Position numbers and translations under genes: made by a program. Below are positions 44,267 through 53,456 of a stretch of DNA of 58,595 nt, in pieces (position 1 is the first letter of the stretch; each line of letters opens with the position of its first letter). The stretch comes from Chloroflexota bacterium (GTDB lineage Bacteria > Chloroflexota > Dehalococcoidia > JACPPY01), in contig JACPPY010000004.1 of assembly GCA_016190755.1 (NCBI GenBank), positions 1-58,595 of the forward strand, read 5' to 3'. A model generated the notes under the pieces. That model made no database searches. It was not told the origin of the DNA and saw nothing but the letters and a program-made list of their open reading frames with translations.

Positions 44267-44868
44267 CAGCGGGCATTGATCTTGCAGGTGTGGAATCACG
44301 GCCAACAGGATTTTGCACTATGGACGGTGAACTGCTGGCGAAGGCGTCGGTCCTCTATACCGACCGCGAGTTGCTGGATAGGACTCTCGAGTCGAAAGCT
44401 GACGTGGTTGCCATAGACGCACCTCTGGCTCTGCCCCGAGGCCGCGAGTCTCTTGACCTCAAGTCTAACATCCACTTCCGGGCCTGTGATCACGAGTTAC
44501 GCCGCCGGGGCATCAAGTTCTTCCCCGTCACGCTCGGCCCTATGCGCAAACTCACCGAGCGTGGCATACGTCTGAGAGCAAGCCTGGAGAGCGCTGGCAT
44601 GAAAGTCATGGAGACCTACCCCGGGGCAGCCCAGGATATCCTGGGTATACCCAGAAAAGGAAGAGGGTTGAACAGGTTAGCGGAAGGCTTGTGTCTCCAA
44701 CATGTGCGAGGCATTGACCGCCGTATGAGCGGCGATGAACTAGATGCCATCACATGCGCTCTGGCGGGAATAGCCTACCTCAAGGGCGACTTCCTGGCCT
44801 TGGGTGATCCCTCTGAAATACTGATGATATTGCCAGGCGCAGGGCCGGCAATACGAAGTGAACTCTAA
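44263..44868 (+). CDS. DUF429-family protein with non-standard start
   Basis: The reading frame begins with conserved sequence AAGIDLAGVESRPTG, DUF429-like, which lies upstream of the first ATG/GTG/TTG in frame (GTG 44290). The only plausible start that keeps it is ATA at 44263, overlapping the tmk stop as ATAG, with AGGAG 10 bases upstream; ACG at 44260 is the alternative. The 201-residue product has VVAIDAPLALPRG, METYPGAAQDILG and DELDAITCALAG, the acidic RNase-H-like pattern of predicted nucleases. Its function is unknown. Confidence 0.75.
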   Translation: MAAGIDLAGVESRPTGFCTMDGELLAKASVLYTDRELLDRTLESKADVVAIDAPLALPRGRESLDLKSNIHFRACDHELRRRGIKFFPVTLGPMRKLTERGIRLRASLESAGMKVMETYPGAAQDILGIPRKGRGLNRLAEGLCLQHVRGIDRRMSGDELDAITCALAGIAYLKGDFLALGDPSEILMILPGAGPAIRSEL

Positions 44869-44880
44869 GGTCCGATAGCA

Positions 44881-46041
44881 ATGGCCCCTGGCAAGAACAT
44901 ACGCGATGTGGTTATCGCCGGGGCAGGCCCAGCAGGATGTACCCTCGCATACCACCTAGCCCGCCGCGGAATTGATGTTCTTGTCCTGGAGAAAGCGAAG
45001 CTGCCTCGCGCGAAGGTATGCGCAGGCGGCATAACATTCAGGGCCGCCTCCTTGCTCGACTTTGACATAGCGTCGGTCGTGGAGGATACCATCGCCGCAG
45101 CACGGGTCAGTTTCAACCTGAGAGACATGGTGTATAAAGAATGCGGTCAGCCCCTGACCTACACTGTGCGGCGGGACAGGTTCGATTACCTGCTAGCCAG
45201 CAAAGCCTCTGAGGCGGGAGCGGAGATAAATGACGGCCAGGCCGTCATAGGCCTGGAGAGTTTAGAGGGCCATTTGAAGATCGTTACCTCCACGTCGGAG
45301 AACATAGAGGCACGTATCCTGGCGGGCTGTGATGGAGCTAGCAGCGCCGTCGCCCGGTCAAGCGGTCTCATGAGCCATCCATGGCTCAACGTCGGCCTAG
45401 AGACGGAGATTCCCGTAAAAAGAGAGAAACTCGACTTGTGGCGCAACACGGTGGGCCTGGACTTTGGGTACCGGCCACCGGGTTATGCCTGGGCATTTCC
45501 AAAAGCGGAATGCCTCTCTATCGGCGCTGGCGGACCAATAAAGCACATCAGGGTATTCAGAGGCTATGTATCTATGCTGCTGCGACGCCTGGGATTAAAC
45601 GGCACATACACTAGACCTCCATTCCTGAAAGGCCACCTGATGCCACAGCGGCGGCTCGGGCAGGCTATCGTCGCCGGACGCTGTCTCTTGCTGGGTGATG
45701 CTGCCGGCTTGATCGACCCCTTCACAGGCGAAGGCATCTTCTCTGCTGTCAAAAGCGCCTTGTTGGCCGCTCCGGTGGTGGAAGAAGCACTGGTAAGCGG
45801 TCCAGAGGCATTGCTGGAATACCAGAGGCTGGTCGAAAATCGTCTGATGCCGGACCTTCGTCTCTCACGCGGCCTTTCGAAATTCGCCGCGATCGCCCCT
45901 CGGTTGTGCTTTTCACGGTTTACCAGCGACCAGCGTGTTTGGACAACAATGTGCCAGCTGCTCCGCGGGGACACTACATACTCCCAGATCATAAGCAAAC
46001 TCGGCCCGCTCCAAATGCTGATCAGGCTTGCCGCTCTGTAG
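44881..46041 (+). CDS. geranylgeranyl reductase-family flavoprotein
   Basis: The 386-residue protein has an FAD-binding N-terminus VVIAGAGPAGCTLAYHLA with VLEKAKLPRAKVCAGG, the second FAD motif in LLLGDAAGLIDPFTGEGI and a GGR-type middle region YAWAFPKAECLSIGAGG. The family reduces double bonds of isoprenoid chains in archaeal lipids, chlorophyll or quinones. With ispE elsewhere in the window, an isoprenoid or menaquinone substrate is plausible. Geranylgeranyl reduction itself is an inference. Confidence 0.88.
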   Translation: MAPGKNIRDVVIAGAGPAGCTLAYHLARRGIDVLVLEKAKLPRAKVCAGGITFRAASLLDFDIASVVEDTIAAARVSFNLRDMVYKECGQPLTYTVRRDRFDYLLASKASEAGAEINDGQAVIGLESLEGHLKIVTSTSENIEARILAGCDGASSAVARSSGLMSHPWLNVGLETEIPVKREKLDLWRNTVGLDFGYRPPGYAWAFPKAECLSIGAGGPIKHIRVFRGYVSMLLRRLGLNGTYTRPPFLKGHLMPQRRLGQAIVAGRCLLLGDAAGLIDPFTGEGIFSAVKSALLAAPVVEEALVSGPEALLEYQRLVENRLMPDLRLSRGLSKFAAIAPRLCFSRFTSDQRVWTTMCQLLRGDTTYSQIISKLGPLQMLIRLAAL

Positions 46042-46169
46042 CCTTCGTTTTCCCTCAGGCAGTATACATGCGCCCGGCCGCTCGCGCCGCAGGTAGCAAC
46101 AAACCCTCCTGCTTTGACAGAGGAGAACACACACGCTATGCTTGCTGGCGTCACTGCCTTGGAGGCGAT

Positions 46170-47177
46170 ATGGAGATAGTACCAGGCATCCACCAGATAA
46201 AGGTCCTTATTCCAGACAACCCGTTGGGTTACCTGAACTGCTACCTCGTAGAGGGCAGCAAGGGCTGGCTCATGGTCGATACCGGCTGGTCTACGCCCGA
46301 TGCCTTCAATTCATTGGAGCAAGGTCTAAAGAGTCTACGGTTGTCGTTCAAGGACATAGAAACAATCGTCATTACTCATGCGCATTTGGACCATTTTGGG
46401 CTCGCCGGCCGGATCAAACAAGCCTCTCCTAGAGCCGAGTTGATTTGCCATCAGTGGGAAGCTGACCTGATCAACTCGCGCTACATCAAGTTCGACCAGC
46501 TCAGGAAAAAGATGTCGTCGCTGCTGGCCCGCAACGGAGCACCGCCATCGTCACTAACTACATTGGAGTCGGCTTTAATGCCGGAGATGAAGTACGTTGT
46601 CGTCACTCCTCCCGATACCATACTCTACGGGGGTGAGACAATATCCACCGGAATTTATGACCTCCAGGTAATATGGGCACCCGGGCACTCTCCGGGCCAT
46701 ATATGTCTCTACGAGCCCAGGAACAAACTGCTTTTTGCCGGTGACCACGTGCTACCCGTCATCAGTCCTAACGTGAGCCTGAACACTCAATCGGGAGACA
46801 ACCCATTGGGAGACTTCTTGTATGCGTTGGACAAGATAAAGGTACTGCCAGCAACCAAGGTTTTGCCAGCACACGAGAACATTTTCAGCGGCCTCCAGGA
46901 TAGGATCGAGGCGATAAAGCACCACCATGAAAGGCGCAAGGACGAGATCCTGCAGGTGATAAGCAAAGAACCTCGCAATGCCTACTACATATCATCCCAG
47001 ATAACCTGGGATGTGCCGGATATGACTTGGGAGCAAATGCCTCCCTTCCATCAGCGTACGGCCATGACCGAGACCATGGCACACCTTGAGTGCATGAAGT
47101 GGGAGGGAAAAGTGGTCAGGATAGAAACGGATGGCAGGATTGCTTACCTAGCCGTGCAGGAGTGCCGGACTAGTTAA
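46170..47177 (+). CDS. MBL-fold metallo-hydrolase
   Basis: ATG 46170 with GGAGG upstream gives 335 residues; the frame is open further 5' but overlaps the previous gene. Zinc-binding THAHLDHFG, GHSPGHICLY and FAGDHVLP are intact, so a two-metal hydrolase is expected. The C-terminal 80 residues (after ALDKIKVLPATKVLPAHEN) form a helical DNA-binding-like tail typical of the RNase BN/LACTB2-like subgroup. Candidate substrates are thioesters or lactones; no clear assignment is possible. Confidence 0.9.
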   Translation: MEIVPGIHQIKVLIPDNPLGYLNCYLVEGSKGWLMVDTGWSTPDAFNSLEQGLKSLRLSFKDIETIVITHAHLDHFGLAGRIKQASPRAELICHQWEADLINSRYIKFDQLRKKMSSLLARNGAPPSSLTTLESALMPEMKYVVVTPPDTILYGGETISTGIYDLQVIWAPGHSPGHICLYEPRNKLLFAGDHVLPVISPNVSLNTQSGDNPLGDFLYALDKIKVLPATKVLPAHENIFSGLQDRIEAIKHHHERRKDEILQVISKEPRNAYYISSQITWDVPDMTWEQMPPFHQRTAMTETMAHLECMKWEGKVVRIETDGRIAYLAVQECRTS

Positions 47178-47308
47178 AACGAAACGCCGACCCCCTCTAA
47201 AATAGGGAGTCCACTAGTTGCCTCATCATGTATAATGGATGCGCCAAAAGCCCACCGTAGGTGGGGAATAAAACCAGGCAGAAGAACTTAATACCGAGGG
47301 TGACGACG

Positions 47309-48001
47309 ATGGCGAACGAGAAAGTATTAGTTGTTGATGACGAGCATGCGGTAAACGATCTACTGAAGGACTGGCTCGAAGAGGAGGGATATCAGGTAGT
47401 CTCGGCCTTTGACGGCAAAGAAGGTTTCAAGCAGTTCTTCAACCACAGGCCGGACCTGACCATAATAGATGTCTTGATGCCCGGCATGGATGGCTTCGAG
47501 CTTTGTCAGCGAATTCGCGAGGTGTCCCAGATACCGATAATCGTCCTCAGCGCCAAGGGGCAAGAAACAGACAAGGTAAGGGGCCTGCACCTGGGTGCAG
47601 ACGACTATCTGGTCAAACCCATCGGGGGCAAAGAGTTGTTGGCCAGGGTATCAGCGGCACTGCGAAGAGCCAAGTTGCCCCCTTCAGAAACACCTTCCTC
47701 CTACTCCGATGGCGTGGTCAGCCTGGATTTCAAGCAGCATGAGGCGTTCGTGCGAGGGGACAGGGTATCGTTAACACCAACCGAATATCGGCTCCTGGCC
47801 TACATGGTCCAGCACAGAGGACAGGTTGTCACTCAGCAACAATTATGGGACAGCGTCTGGGGCTGGGACGCAGGGTCACTGGACAGCGTCAAATGGCACA
47901 TCTCCTACCTGAGACGAAAAGTCGAGGAGAACCCGGAGGACCCCAGGCTAATAATTACGGTCAGAGGGGTTGGATACCGTTATTCGCCCCCCTCCCCATA
48001 G
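47309..48001 (+). CDS. OmpR-family response regulator
   Basis: From ATG 47309 (230 residues) it has a receiver with DDEH, phospho-acceptor Asp54 in TIIDVLMPGMDG and Lys103 in YLVKPIGG, followed by a winged-helix DNA-binding domain (VSLTPTEYRLLAYMVQHRGQ, VKWHISYLRRKVEENP). A perfect TATAAT lies at 47231-47236, but no clear -35 box accompanies it. It ends 4 bases from the oppositely oriented histidine kinase gene, a likely partner. Confidence 0.94.
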   Translation: MANEKVLVVDDEHAVNDLLKDWLEEEGYQVVSAFDGKEGFKQFFNHRPDLTIIDVLMPGMDGFELCQRIREVSQIPIIVLSAKGQETDKVRGLHLGADDYLVKPIGGKELLARVSAALRRAKLPPSETPSSYSDGVVSLDFKQHEAFVRGDRVSLTPTEYRLLAYMVQHRGQVVTQQQLWDSVWGWDAGSLDSVKWHISYLRRKVEENPEDPRLIITVRGVGYRYSPPSP

Positions 48002-48005
48002 GATT

Positions 48006-49469
48006 CTATCGTAGCTTAATGAGACGTCCCATCCGGTCCTCCGGATGACGGGTATCGCCTTCCACCACAGGCAGGGTGATGCGAAAAGTGGTGCCCCGGC
48101 CCTGCTGGCTCTCCACTTCCACCGTGCCGCCGTGCTTCTGGGCGATGTTCTTGACCACGTAGAGCCCCAATCCCGTGCCGCCACTGGTCTCCTTCGTCGT
48201 GAAGAACGGATCGAAGACCCTGCTCAGGTCGGTCTCCGATATGCCTGCGCCGGTATCACTCACCTCTATCACTACGTCTCGGCCCGCGCATCTGGTGGCG
48301 AGTAATAGTTGACCGCCGCCTGGCATGGCATCGCAAGCATTCGAGATAAGATTTCCCAACATCTCCTGGATCTCCACAGGGTCTCCCGGTACCTTCGGTG
48401 AAGGTTGCTGGTAGTCTTTGTTCACTACCACCCGCGATTTAGAAACCTTCGATTCCAGAAGCAGCAACATGCTTTCGAGCGCATCGTTGGCGTCGGTGTA
48501 GGAGCTCCCATCTTCAGACGGCTTCGATGAGGTCAACAGGCACCTAACTATTCTCGACACCCTGTCAGCCATTTCACGTATGACTTCAACGTGCTGCCTG
48601 GCCTTGTCTGATTTGATATGCCGGTCGGCACCTTCGAGCAGCAGTTCAGCGCGGCCTTTTATCACGAATATGGGATTGTTTATCTGGTGTCCGATCCCGG
48701 CAGTGAGCGTGCCGAGCGAGGCCATTTTGGCTGCCTGGACGAGCTGTGCCTCCGCTGCTTTGAGCTGCACCATCTGATTTTCCAACTCACAGCTTAATGC
48801 CGTTACCTTGGCGAAGGCCTTGTAGATCACCACTACCGGAGCCACAAGGAAAACAAGAGACCAGGGAGCCACGTATACCGACAACGCACCTGCATAACCC
48901 AATGAGGACAGCGCCACTTCTTGGGCGAGGTCTCGTTTCCAACCCTTTCGCCACAGCCAAAACGGGCTCTTTCCCGACTCCACACCAGCCGCTATCACAA
49001 CTATTGCCCGGTTCATGAGGTACACAGTCGCCGCGGCGGCAAGTGCTCCCCCAATCCCGTATGGCCAGGTAAAGAACCGGCCCGAGGGGTTGATGTCTAC
49101 ATAGGCAAACGCTGCGGCACCGGCATATATCGCGGCTGCAGCCCCATTGAACAGGACATTATGAGGCCTGCGTCGAAGCATGATCTCGGAAGCGGTTACT
49201 CCCACGACCGCTGTGGCCATGGCCACTACAGGTTGAAGCAACACCACAGCCGCGAAGAGGGGCGCGGTGACAACATTGGCCTTGACCTTCGGAGATAGAG
49301 GTATTGGATAGGCCCCGGCAAGGGCAATGAGTAGAGCTAAACAGGCGGCCAAGCCAATCGCTCGAACAGATATTGCCGGTAATTGTAGAAAGCCCAGTGC
49401 CAGCATCCCCAGCCCCAGGGCCAACACCACACAAACATACAGTTGTAGCCGCCCGTTAGGCCGGTTCAT
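48006..49469 (-). CDS. membrane sensor histidine kinase
   Basis: The 487-residue protein has six or more N-terminal membrane segments (about 10-220) without a large external loop, so it may sense a membrane or intramembrane signal. HisKA follows with the phospho-accepting His261 in AGIGHQINNP, and the ATPase domain with NLISNACDAMP (N box), SDTGAGIS and GTGLGLYVVKNI. It belongs to the NtrB-like HK4 style rather than the EnvZ style, which makes its pairing with the convergent OmpR-type regulator slightly unusual. Confidence 0.92.
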   Translation of the reverse strand: MNRPNGRLQLYVCVVLALGLGMLALGFLQLPAISVRAIGLAACLALLIALAGAYPIPLSPKVKANVVTAPLFAAVVLLQPVVAMATAVVGVTASEIMLRRRPHNVLFNGAAAAIYAGAAAFAYVDINPSGRFFTWPYGIGGALAAAATVYLMNRAIVVIAAGVESGKSPFWLWRKGWKRDLAQEVALSSLGYAGALSVYVAPWSLVFLVAPVVVIYKAFAKVTALSCELENQMVQLKAAEAQLVQAAKMASLGTLTAGIGHQINNPIFVIKGRAELLLEGADRHIKSDKARQHVEVIREMADRVSRIVRCLLTSSKPSEDGSSYTDANDALESMLLLLESKVSKSRVVVNKDYQQPSPKVPGDPVEIQEMLGNLISNACDAMPGGGQLLLATRCAGRDVVIEVSDTGAGISETDLSRVFDPFFTTKETSGGTGLGLYVVKNIAQKHGGTVEVESQQGRGTTFRITLPVVEGDTRHPEDRMGRLIKLR

Positions 49470-49576
49470 GCATCCCTCGAAGCTCGGCGGTATTCATATT
49501 CGTCCCAGTTTCAACCAGCTTGGAAGGCAGCATCCGAGAACCCACGCTCACATCGACACCGACAGTACACGCCTGG

Positions 49577-50047
49577 CTACTTGCCCAAAGGCACCAGCAG
49601 TCTCACGTCTATCTCCTTGCCAACCCTGCCGACAGTTTGCACAGACCGTCCGCCCGTTGAAATGCGCACCAGTACCTTGGTATCATCACGTTCTGCATCC
49701 TGCCTGGGCTCGACAAGAATTGAAATCCTGGTCTTGATGCCGGCGGGTCTTACCCTGAGCCGTTCATTGTTTACGGATATGATCGTCGCACCCTGGCCAT
49801 CATCAGCATTGACTGTGATGCCCTCGGGCACCTCAACTCTTATCGTGGTCGAGTAGTTCGTCCAGTCCCCATTATACGTCGCCAGATCAATGTTTACCTG
49901 AGCAAAACCTGTATCTGTGCTCCCGATGTACACAACAGGGTCATCACACCATTCCCAACCGGCAAGTGCCACGGAAGGTATCCCGAGGGTCACCATGACC
50001 GCCATGATAGCTGCGAGCAATGCCAGCAATATCTTCCTGCGCCTCAA
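49577..50047 (-). CDS. secreted protein of unknown function
   Basis: TTG at 50047 follows GGAGGGGAAAGG and gives 156 residues. The start RRRKILLALLAAIMAVMVTL and the site SVALA-GWEW form a standard Sec signal peptide. The mature part has beta-rich sequence (VNIDLATYNGDWTNYSTTIR, VEVPEGITVNADDGQGATII) and an acidic patch. No known domain is recognised. It lies 107 bases upstream of the membrane histidine kinase gene, same direction, so it could be an extracellular partner of that sensor; this is a guess. Confidence 0.6.
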   Translation of the reverse strand: MRRRKILLALLAAIMAVMVTLGIPSVALAGWEWCDDPVVYIGSTDTGFAQVNIDLATYNGDWTNYSTTIRVEVPEGITVNADDGQGATIISVNNERLRVRPAGIKTRISILVEPRQDAERDDTKVLVRISTGGRSVQTVGRVGKEIDVRLLVPLGK

Positions 50048-50403
50048 ACCTTTCCCCTCCTTCCAGCAGAGTTTCTTCGGTAGATTACTAGAACGGAGTT
50101 TGAGACGAGTGTGTGAACCGTGTGCTCTCGACCAAACACCTACACAATCCGTCGAATACAATGTACTTATGTCACATGCACATTACGGCTGCCGGGCGCA
50201 TTGTCCGGTATTTCGAAAGCCGATCATGTGCAATGATACCAGACTGCCTTGTTCTTGGCCAAAGCACGTGGCACACGACCATTCGAGAGCGAAGGCGTGC
50301 CCTCCTCGAATCAGTCAGTACGCGTCATGCTCACACTCGATACGACCGCGCATTGTCGCAGTTCCCGTGTCAAATGAGATAATAATTGTCGAGGTTGAAC
50401 TAG
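50048..50403 (+). other. non-coding divergent interval
   Basis: 356 bases between the divergent secreted-protein and cupredoxin genes. Short frames here have no coding features. No promoter with both boxes was convincing; GATAATAATT at about 50379 may be a -10 region of the cupredoxin gene. Confidence 0.3.
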
Positions 50404-50799
50404 TTGAAGTCTGATCTGATACCCTTAGTCCTGGCCATTTCACTCATAGCATCGGTATTTGCTGGCGCGAAGTACCTTGACTCGGCCTCGCGGGAAAGAG
50501 ACCCTTCGGTCTATATGATCGTCCAGGATCCATCTGAAGGAGGCTTTCACCCCAGGGAAATCCGCGTCAAACTGGGACAGCCCATCAGGTTGAAGTTGTC
50601 CACCGAAGATGTGACGCATGGTTTCCTTCTCCCTGAGTTCAACGTCCAATCTGATCCAATAACACCAGGTAAACTGGTCACTGTTGAGTTCGTCGCCGAC
50701 AAAGAGGGAACATTCCCTTTTTACTGCAACGTGCATTATAACGTGCATTATGATGAAGATCACAGCCCTATGAGTGGGGAAATAATAGTCGCTCCATAG
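50404..50799 (+). CDS. cupredoxin-like membrane-anchored or secreted copper protein
   Basis: TTG 50404 gives 131 residues. A hydrophobic N-terminus (LIPLVLAISLIASVFAGA) acts as signal or anchor. The cupredoxin fold shows VTHGFLLPEF (His72) and, near the C-terminus, FYCNVHYNVHYDEDHSPM with Cys108, His111/His115/His120 and Met123, a type 1 copper-like set, although more His than normal. The 12-bp duplication that produces NVHYNVHY sits in this ligand loop. Electron transfer or copper binding outside the membrane is likely. There is no CuA CxxxC motif. Confidence 0.8.
   Translation: MKSDLIPLVLAISLIASVFAGAKYLDSASRERDPSVYMIVQDPSEGGFHPREIRVKLGQPIRLKLSTEDVTHGFLLPEFNVQSDPITPGKLVTVEFVADKEGTFPFYCNVHYNVHYDEDHSPMSGEIIVAP
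50728..50751 (+). repeat. perfect 12-bp tandem duplication in the copper-ligand loop
   Basis: AACGTGCATTAT is repeated exactly (50728-50739, 50740-50751) and encodes NVHYNVHY in frame, adding one histidine between the Cys and the Met of the cupredoxin site. Confidence 0.95.
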
Positions 50800-50946
50800 T
50801 CGTCAGACGCTGCCTTCGCACTCAATCAGCCTGTCCCGGCCTGTTTACTATCCCCCCATTTGTGTCTTGTCGTCGATCGCAGATAAACATCCAGCGCAGG
50901 ACCGAAGCCGCTTCTCCAGCGGGAGCACTATTGAACTGCGAGGACA

Positions 50947-52743
50947 ATGCGGTTATCATGGTGCCCACGACCGCCGGACGGCGCAGCCAGTAGGAACAGC
51001 ACATTGAAGGCGAGACAGACCGAAAAGGTCACCGCAAGCAGAACGGATATGGCGGGTGCCATACCTCTCGACGGGCGCCGAGATGGGCCGTCTCTGGTTG
51101 GGACGTATTCCGTGGAAGCTGTCATGGCATCCATGGAGCTTGTGCCTGACGGGGTGGTGCTTTGCACTCTGACAGGCGAAGTATTCTGGTGCAACAGCAC
51201 AACACCTCACGTGCTCAGGCAAAGCGGTAGCGACCTTCGGGGCCAATCTCTCTCAAGCATACTGCAGCAATCCAAAGACCCACAACCTACAGAAACGCTT
51301 GTCAGGCAGGTGCTGGGGGACGGGCAACCACGAGAGGTGTCGTTGTATGTTCCCAGTGAAAACCGTGCGCACATTTCTCTGCAGGCCCGAGCTGCCAGAG
51401 TTGCCACGTCCAATGCTGGAAATTTCGCCGTTGTATTCCTTCATGACTTCACTGGGCAAGACGAGCACCGTACGCAGGTACAGATGTATGCCTCTGAACT
51501 TGGCGGCCTTTACCGCGAAGCCAGAAGATACAGCAAACAGGTAGAGTCTCTGTACGCTGTGGCTAAGCTGCTCAGTTCTGAGATAGAACTTGACAAAATG
51601 CTTGGCAAGGTTGCCGGCCTGCTTGATTCCCTGGCGCCTCAGAAGCTCACTCTAGGTCTTGCCACACGCAACAAGGGCAGTCGCAACTTCCGTATGGTGG
51701 TGACCCATGGTGCTGGGGCCAAAGCTTTGCAGTACGTCGTCATACCTGTTTCCAGACGAGGCTCGGAACTTGCTAGCACGCTCAAGGAAAAGCGGCCCGT
51801 AATATTTGACCTGCGCGAGCCATTGCCCGCAACTCTTGGGGCTCTGGCGCGTGAAGGTAGCTTCGCATCGGTGAGCATACTGCCGCTCATCACCAACCAC
51901 AAAATCATAGGGCTTCTGGTCTGTTGCTCGGCACGGCCATTTGTCATCGCTGAACGAGACATGCCTTTTTACCAGGGCATGGCGGAATCACTCGCGGTTG
52001 CCATAGAAAGGGCACAGCTTTTCAGTGACAAGAAGCAACAACTCGCACAGGCCAGAGAGTTGGATGAGACGAAACGAAATCTCATGGGTGCTCTATCGCA
52101 CGACTTCAGGACGCCGCTCACTGCTCTCCAGACTTCTCTCGAACTACTTTCCGACCCTGGTGCAGTGCAGTGGGGCAGTGAATACCAACGACGGCTGATA
52201 GTCACCATGAAACGTAGCACGGCACGGTTGGATAAGCTCCTTTCTGATCTCTTCGACGCCAGCCAGTTGAGGAATGCCAACCTCAAACTTGAAAGACATC
52301 CGGTGAAGCTTGAGGACTTGTTGAAGGAGATCACTTCATTCCTTCTACCCGGATTCCTGCAAAGGATCGAGGTCAAGTCTCCTCCCGACGGAGCCACCGT
52401 CATCGGAGACTCCGTGAGGCTGCAGCAGGCGATCAGCAACATCATAGACAACGCATTCAAGTATTCACCGCCGGACTCCAAAGTGACGGTGGAACTGCGT
52501 ACGCTGACAAAAGAGGCACGGGTCGTAATAAGCGACAGGGGTCCAGGTGTGCCGGTAGCCGAAAGACACAAGATATTCCAGCCCTTTTACCGATTGGAGC
52601 GTGACCAGTACCATAACGGGACAGGGTTGGGGCTCTCGATATGCAAGTGGTTGATTGAGCTTCACGGCGGAAAGGTCTGGGTACGAAGCAGGCCTGGAGG
52701 CGGTAGCCGGTTCTATATCTCACTGCCCATCGGAGGTACTTGA
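50947..52743 (+). CDS. cytoplasmic sensor histidine kinase (PAS-GAF-HisKA-ATPase)
   Basis: 598 residues from ATG 50947 (GAGG upstream); ATGs at 51049 or 51124 are possible starts because the first 50 residues are non-conserved. A PAS domain (about 55-170), a GAF domain (about 200-355), HisKA with His385 in ALSHDFRTPL and the ATPase blocks NIIDNAFKYSP, SDRGPGVPV and GTGLGLSI follow. No membrane segment is seen, so the signal is internal (ligand, redox or light through GAF/PAS). The response regulator gene overlaps its stop. Confidence 0.92.
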   Translation: MRLSWCPRPPDGAASRNSTLKARQTEKVTASRTDMAGAIPLDGRRDGPSLVGTYSVEAVMASMELVPDGVVLCTLTGEVFWCNSTTPHVLRQSGSDLRGQSLSSILQQSKDPQPTETLVRQVLGDGQPREVSLYVPSENRAHISLQARAARVATSNAGNFAVVFLHDFTGQDEHRTQVQMYASELGGLYREARRYSKQVESLYAVAKLLSSEIELDKMLGKVAGLLDSLAPQKLTLGLATRNKGSRNFRMVVTHGAGAKALQYVVIPVSRRGSELASTLKEKRPVIFDLREPLPATLGALAREGSFASVSILPLITNHKIIGLLVCCSARPFVIAERDMPFYQGMAESLAVAIERAQLFSDKKQQLAQARELDETKRNLMGALSHDFRTPLTALQTSLELLSDPGAVQWGSEYQRRLIVTMKRSTARLDKLLSDLFDASQLRNANLKLERHPVKLEDLLKEITSFLLPGFLQRIEVKSPPDGATVIGDSVRLQQAISNIIDNAFKYSPPDSKVTVELRTLTKEARVVISDRGPGVPVAERHKIFQPFYRLERDQYHNGTGLGLSICKWLIELHGGKVWVRSRPGGGSRFYISLPIGGT

Positions 52744-53435
52744 TGAAAGTCCTTATCATCGATGACGACCCTGAGATACAGGAGACTCTCACCATTGCAC
52801 TGAACATAAGGTGGCCTGATGCACAGATAGTAAGCGCCAACACCGGCAAGGCGGGAGTGGATGTTATCCGCAAAGAGTCGCCTGACCTGGTGTTCCTGGA
52901 TATCGGCCTACCGGACATGGACGGCTTTGCTACCTGCCGGGCGATACGAGCCGTGAGCAACATCCCTATTGTTATGCTGACCGCCAAAACATCGGCCTTT
53001 GATAAGGCGAAAGCGCTGGAATTGGGTGCCGACGACTATATAACGAAACCGTTCAATCATATTGAACTCTTGGCCAGGGCGAGGTCGGTTATGCGCCGCT
53101 ACCAGAACCAATCCGAGCGCAGCCGTGTCCTAGAGACAGGTGGCATAGTCATCGATTTCGCGGCGCACAAGGTCATCAAGGATGGAACTCCCGTGCACCT
53201 GACTCCACGAGAGTTCAGCCTGTTGTGGCAGATGGCTAACAAGGAGGGAGAAGTCTGCGAAGCCAGGTCGCTGATGTCCAGCGTCTGGGGGAATACATAC
53301 GTGGATGCCGCTGGCTACATATTGAAGAACCACATACGAAAGCTGCGCAACAAGATCGAGGACGACCCTGACAACCCCAGGTATATCTTGAATGAGCGTG
53401 GAGTCGGTTACAAATTCCTGGGCCACGGGGTTTAG
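52743..53435 (+). CDS. OmpR-family response regulator (KdpE-like)
   Basis: ATG 52743 overlaps the kinase stop as TGATGA, so the two form a coupled two-component system. The 230-residue protein has DDDP, phospho-acceptor Asp53 in VFLDIGLPDMDG, YITKPFNH with the conserved Lys and a winged helix (HLTPREFSLLWQMANKEG, LKNHIRKLRNKIEDDP). It probably regulates DNA targets in response to the PAS-GAF kinase. Confidence 0.95.
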   Translation: MKVLIIDDDPEIQETLTIALNIRWPDAQIVSANTGKAGVDVIRKESPDLVFLDIGLPDMDGFATCRAIRAVSNIPIVMLTAKTSAFDKAKALELGADDYITKPFNHIELLARARSVMRRYQNQSERSRVLETGGIVIDFAAHKVIKDGTPVHLTPREFSLLWQMANKEGEVCEARSLMSSVWGNTYVDAAGYILKNHIRKLRNKIEDDPDNPRYILNERGVGYKFLGHGV

Positions 53436-53456
53436 ACCGATTGCGGAAGTAGGGTA

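Noticed and set aside
50928-51200. Minus-strand frame with a hydrophobic segment opposite the start of the PAS-GAF kinase
   Set aside because: It lacks a ribosome-binding site and overlaps the kinase coding strand; the hydrophobicity arises from the antisense of Arg/Asp/Gly codons.
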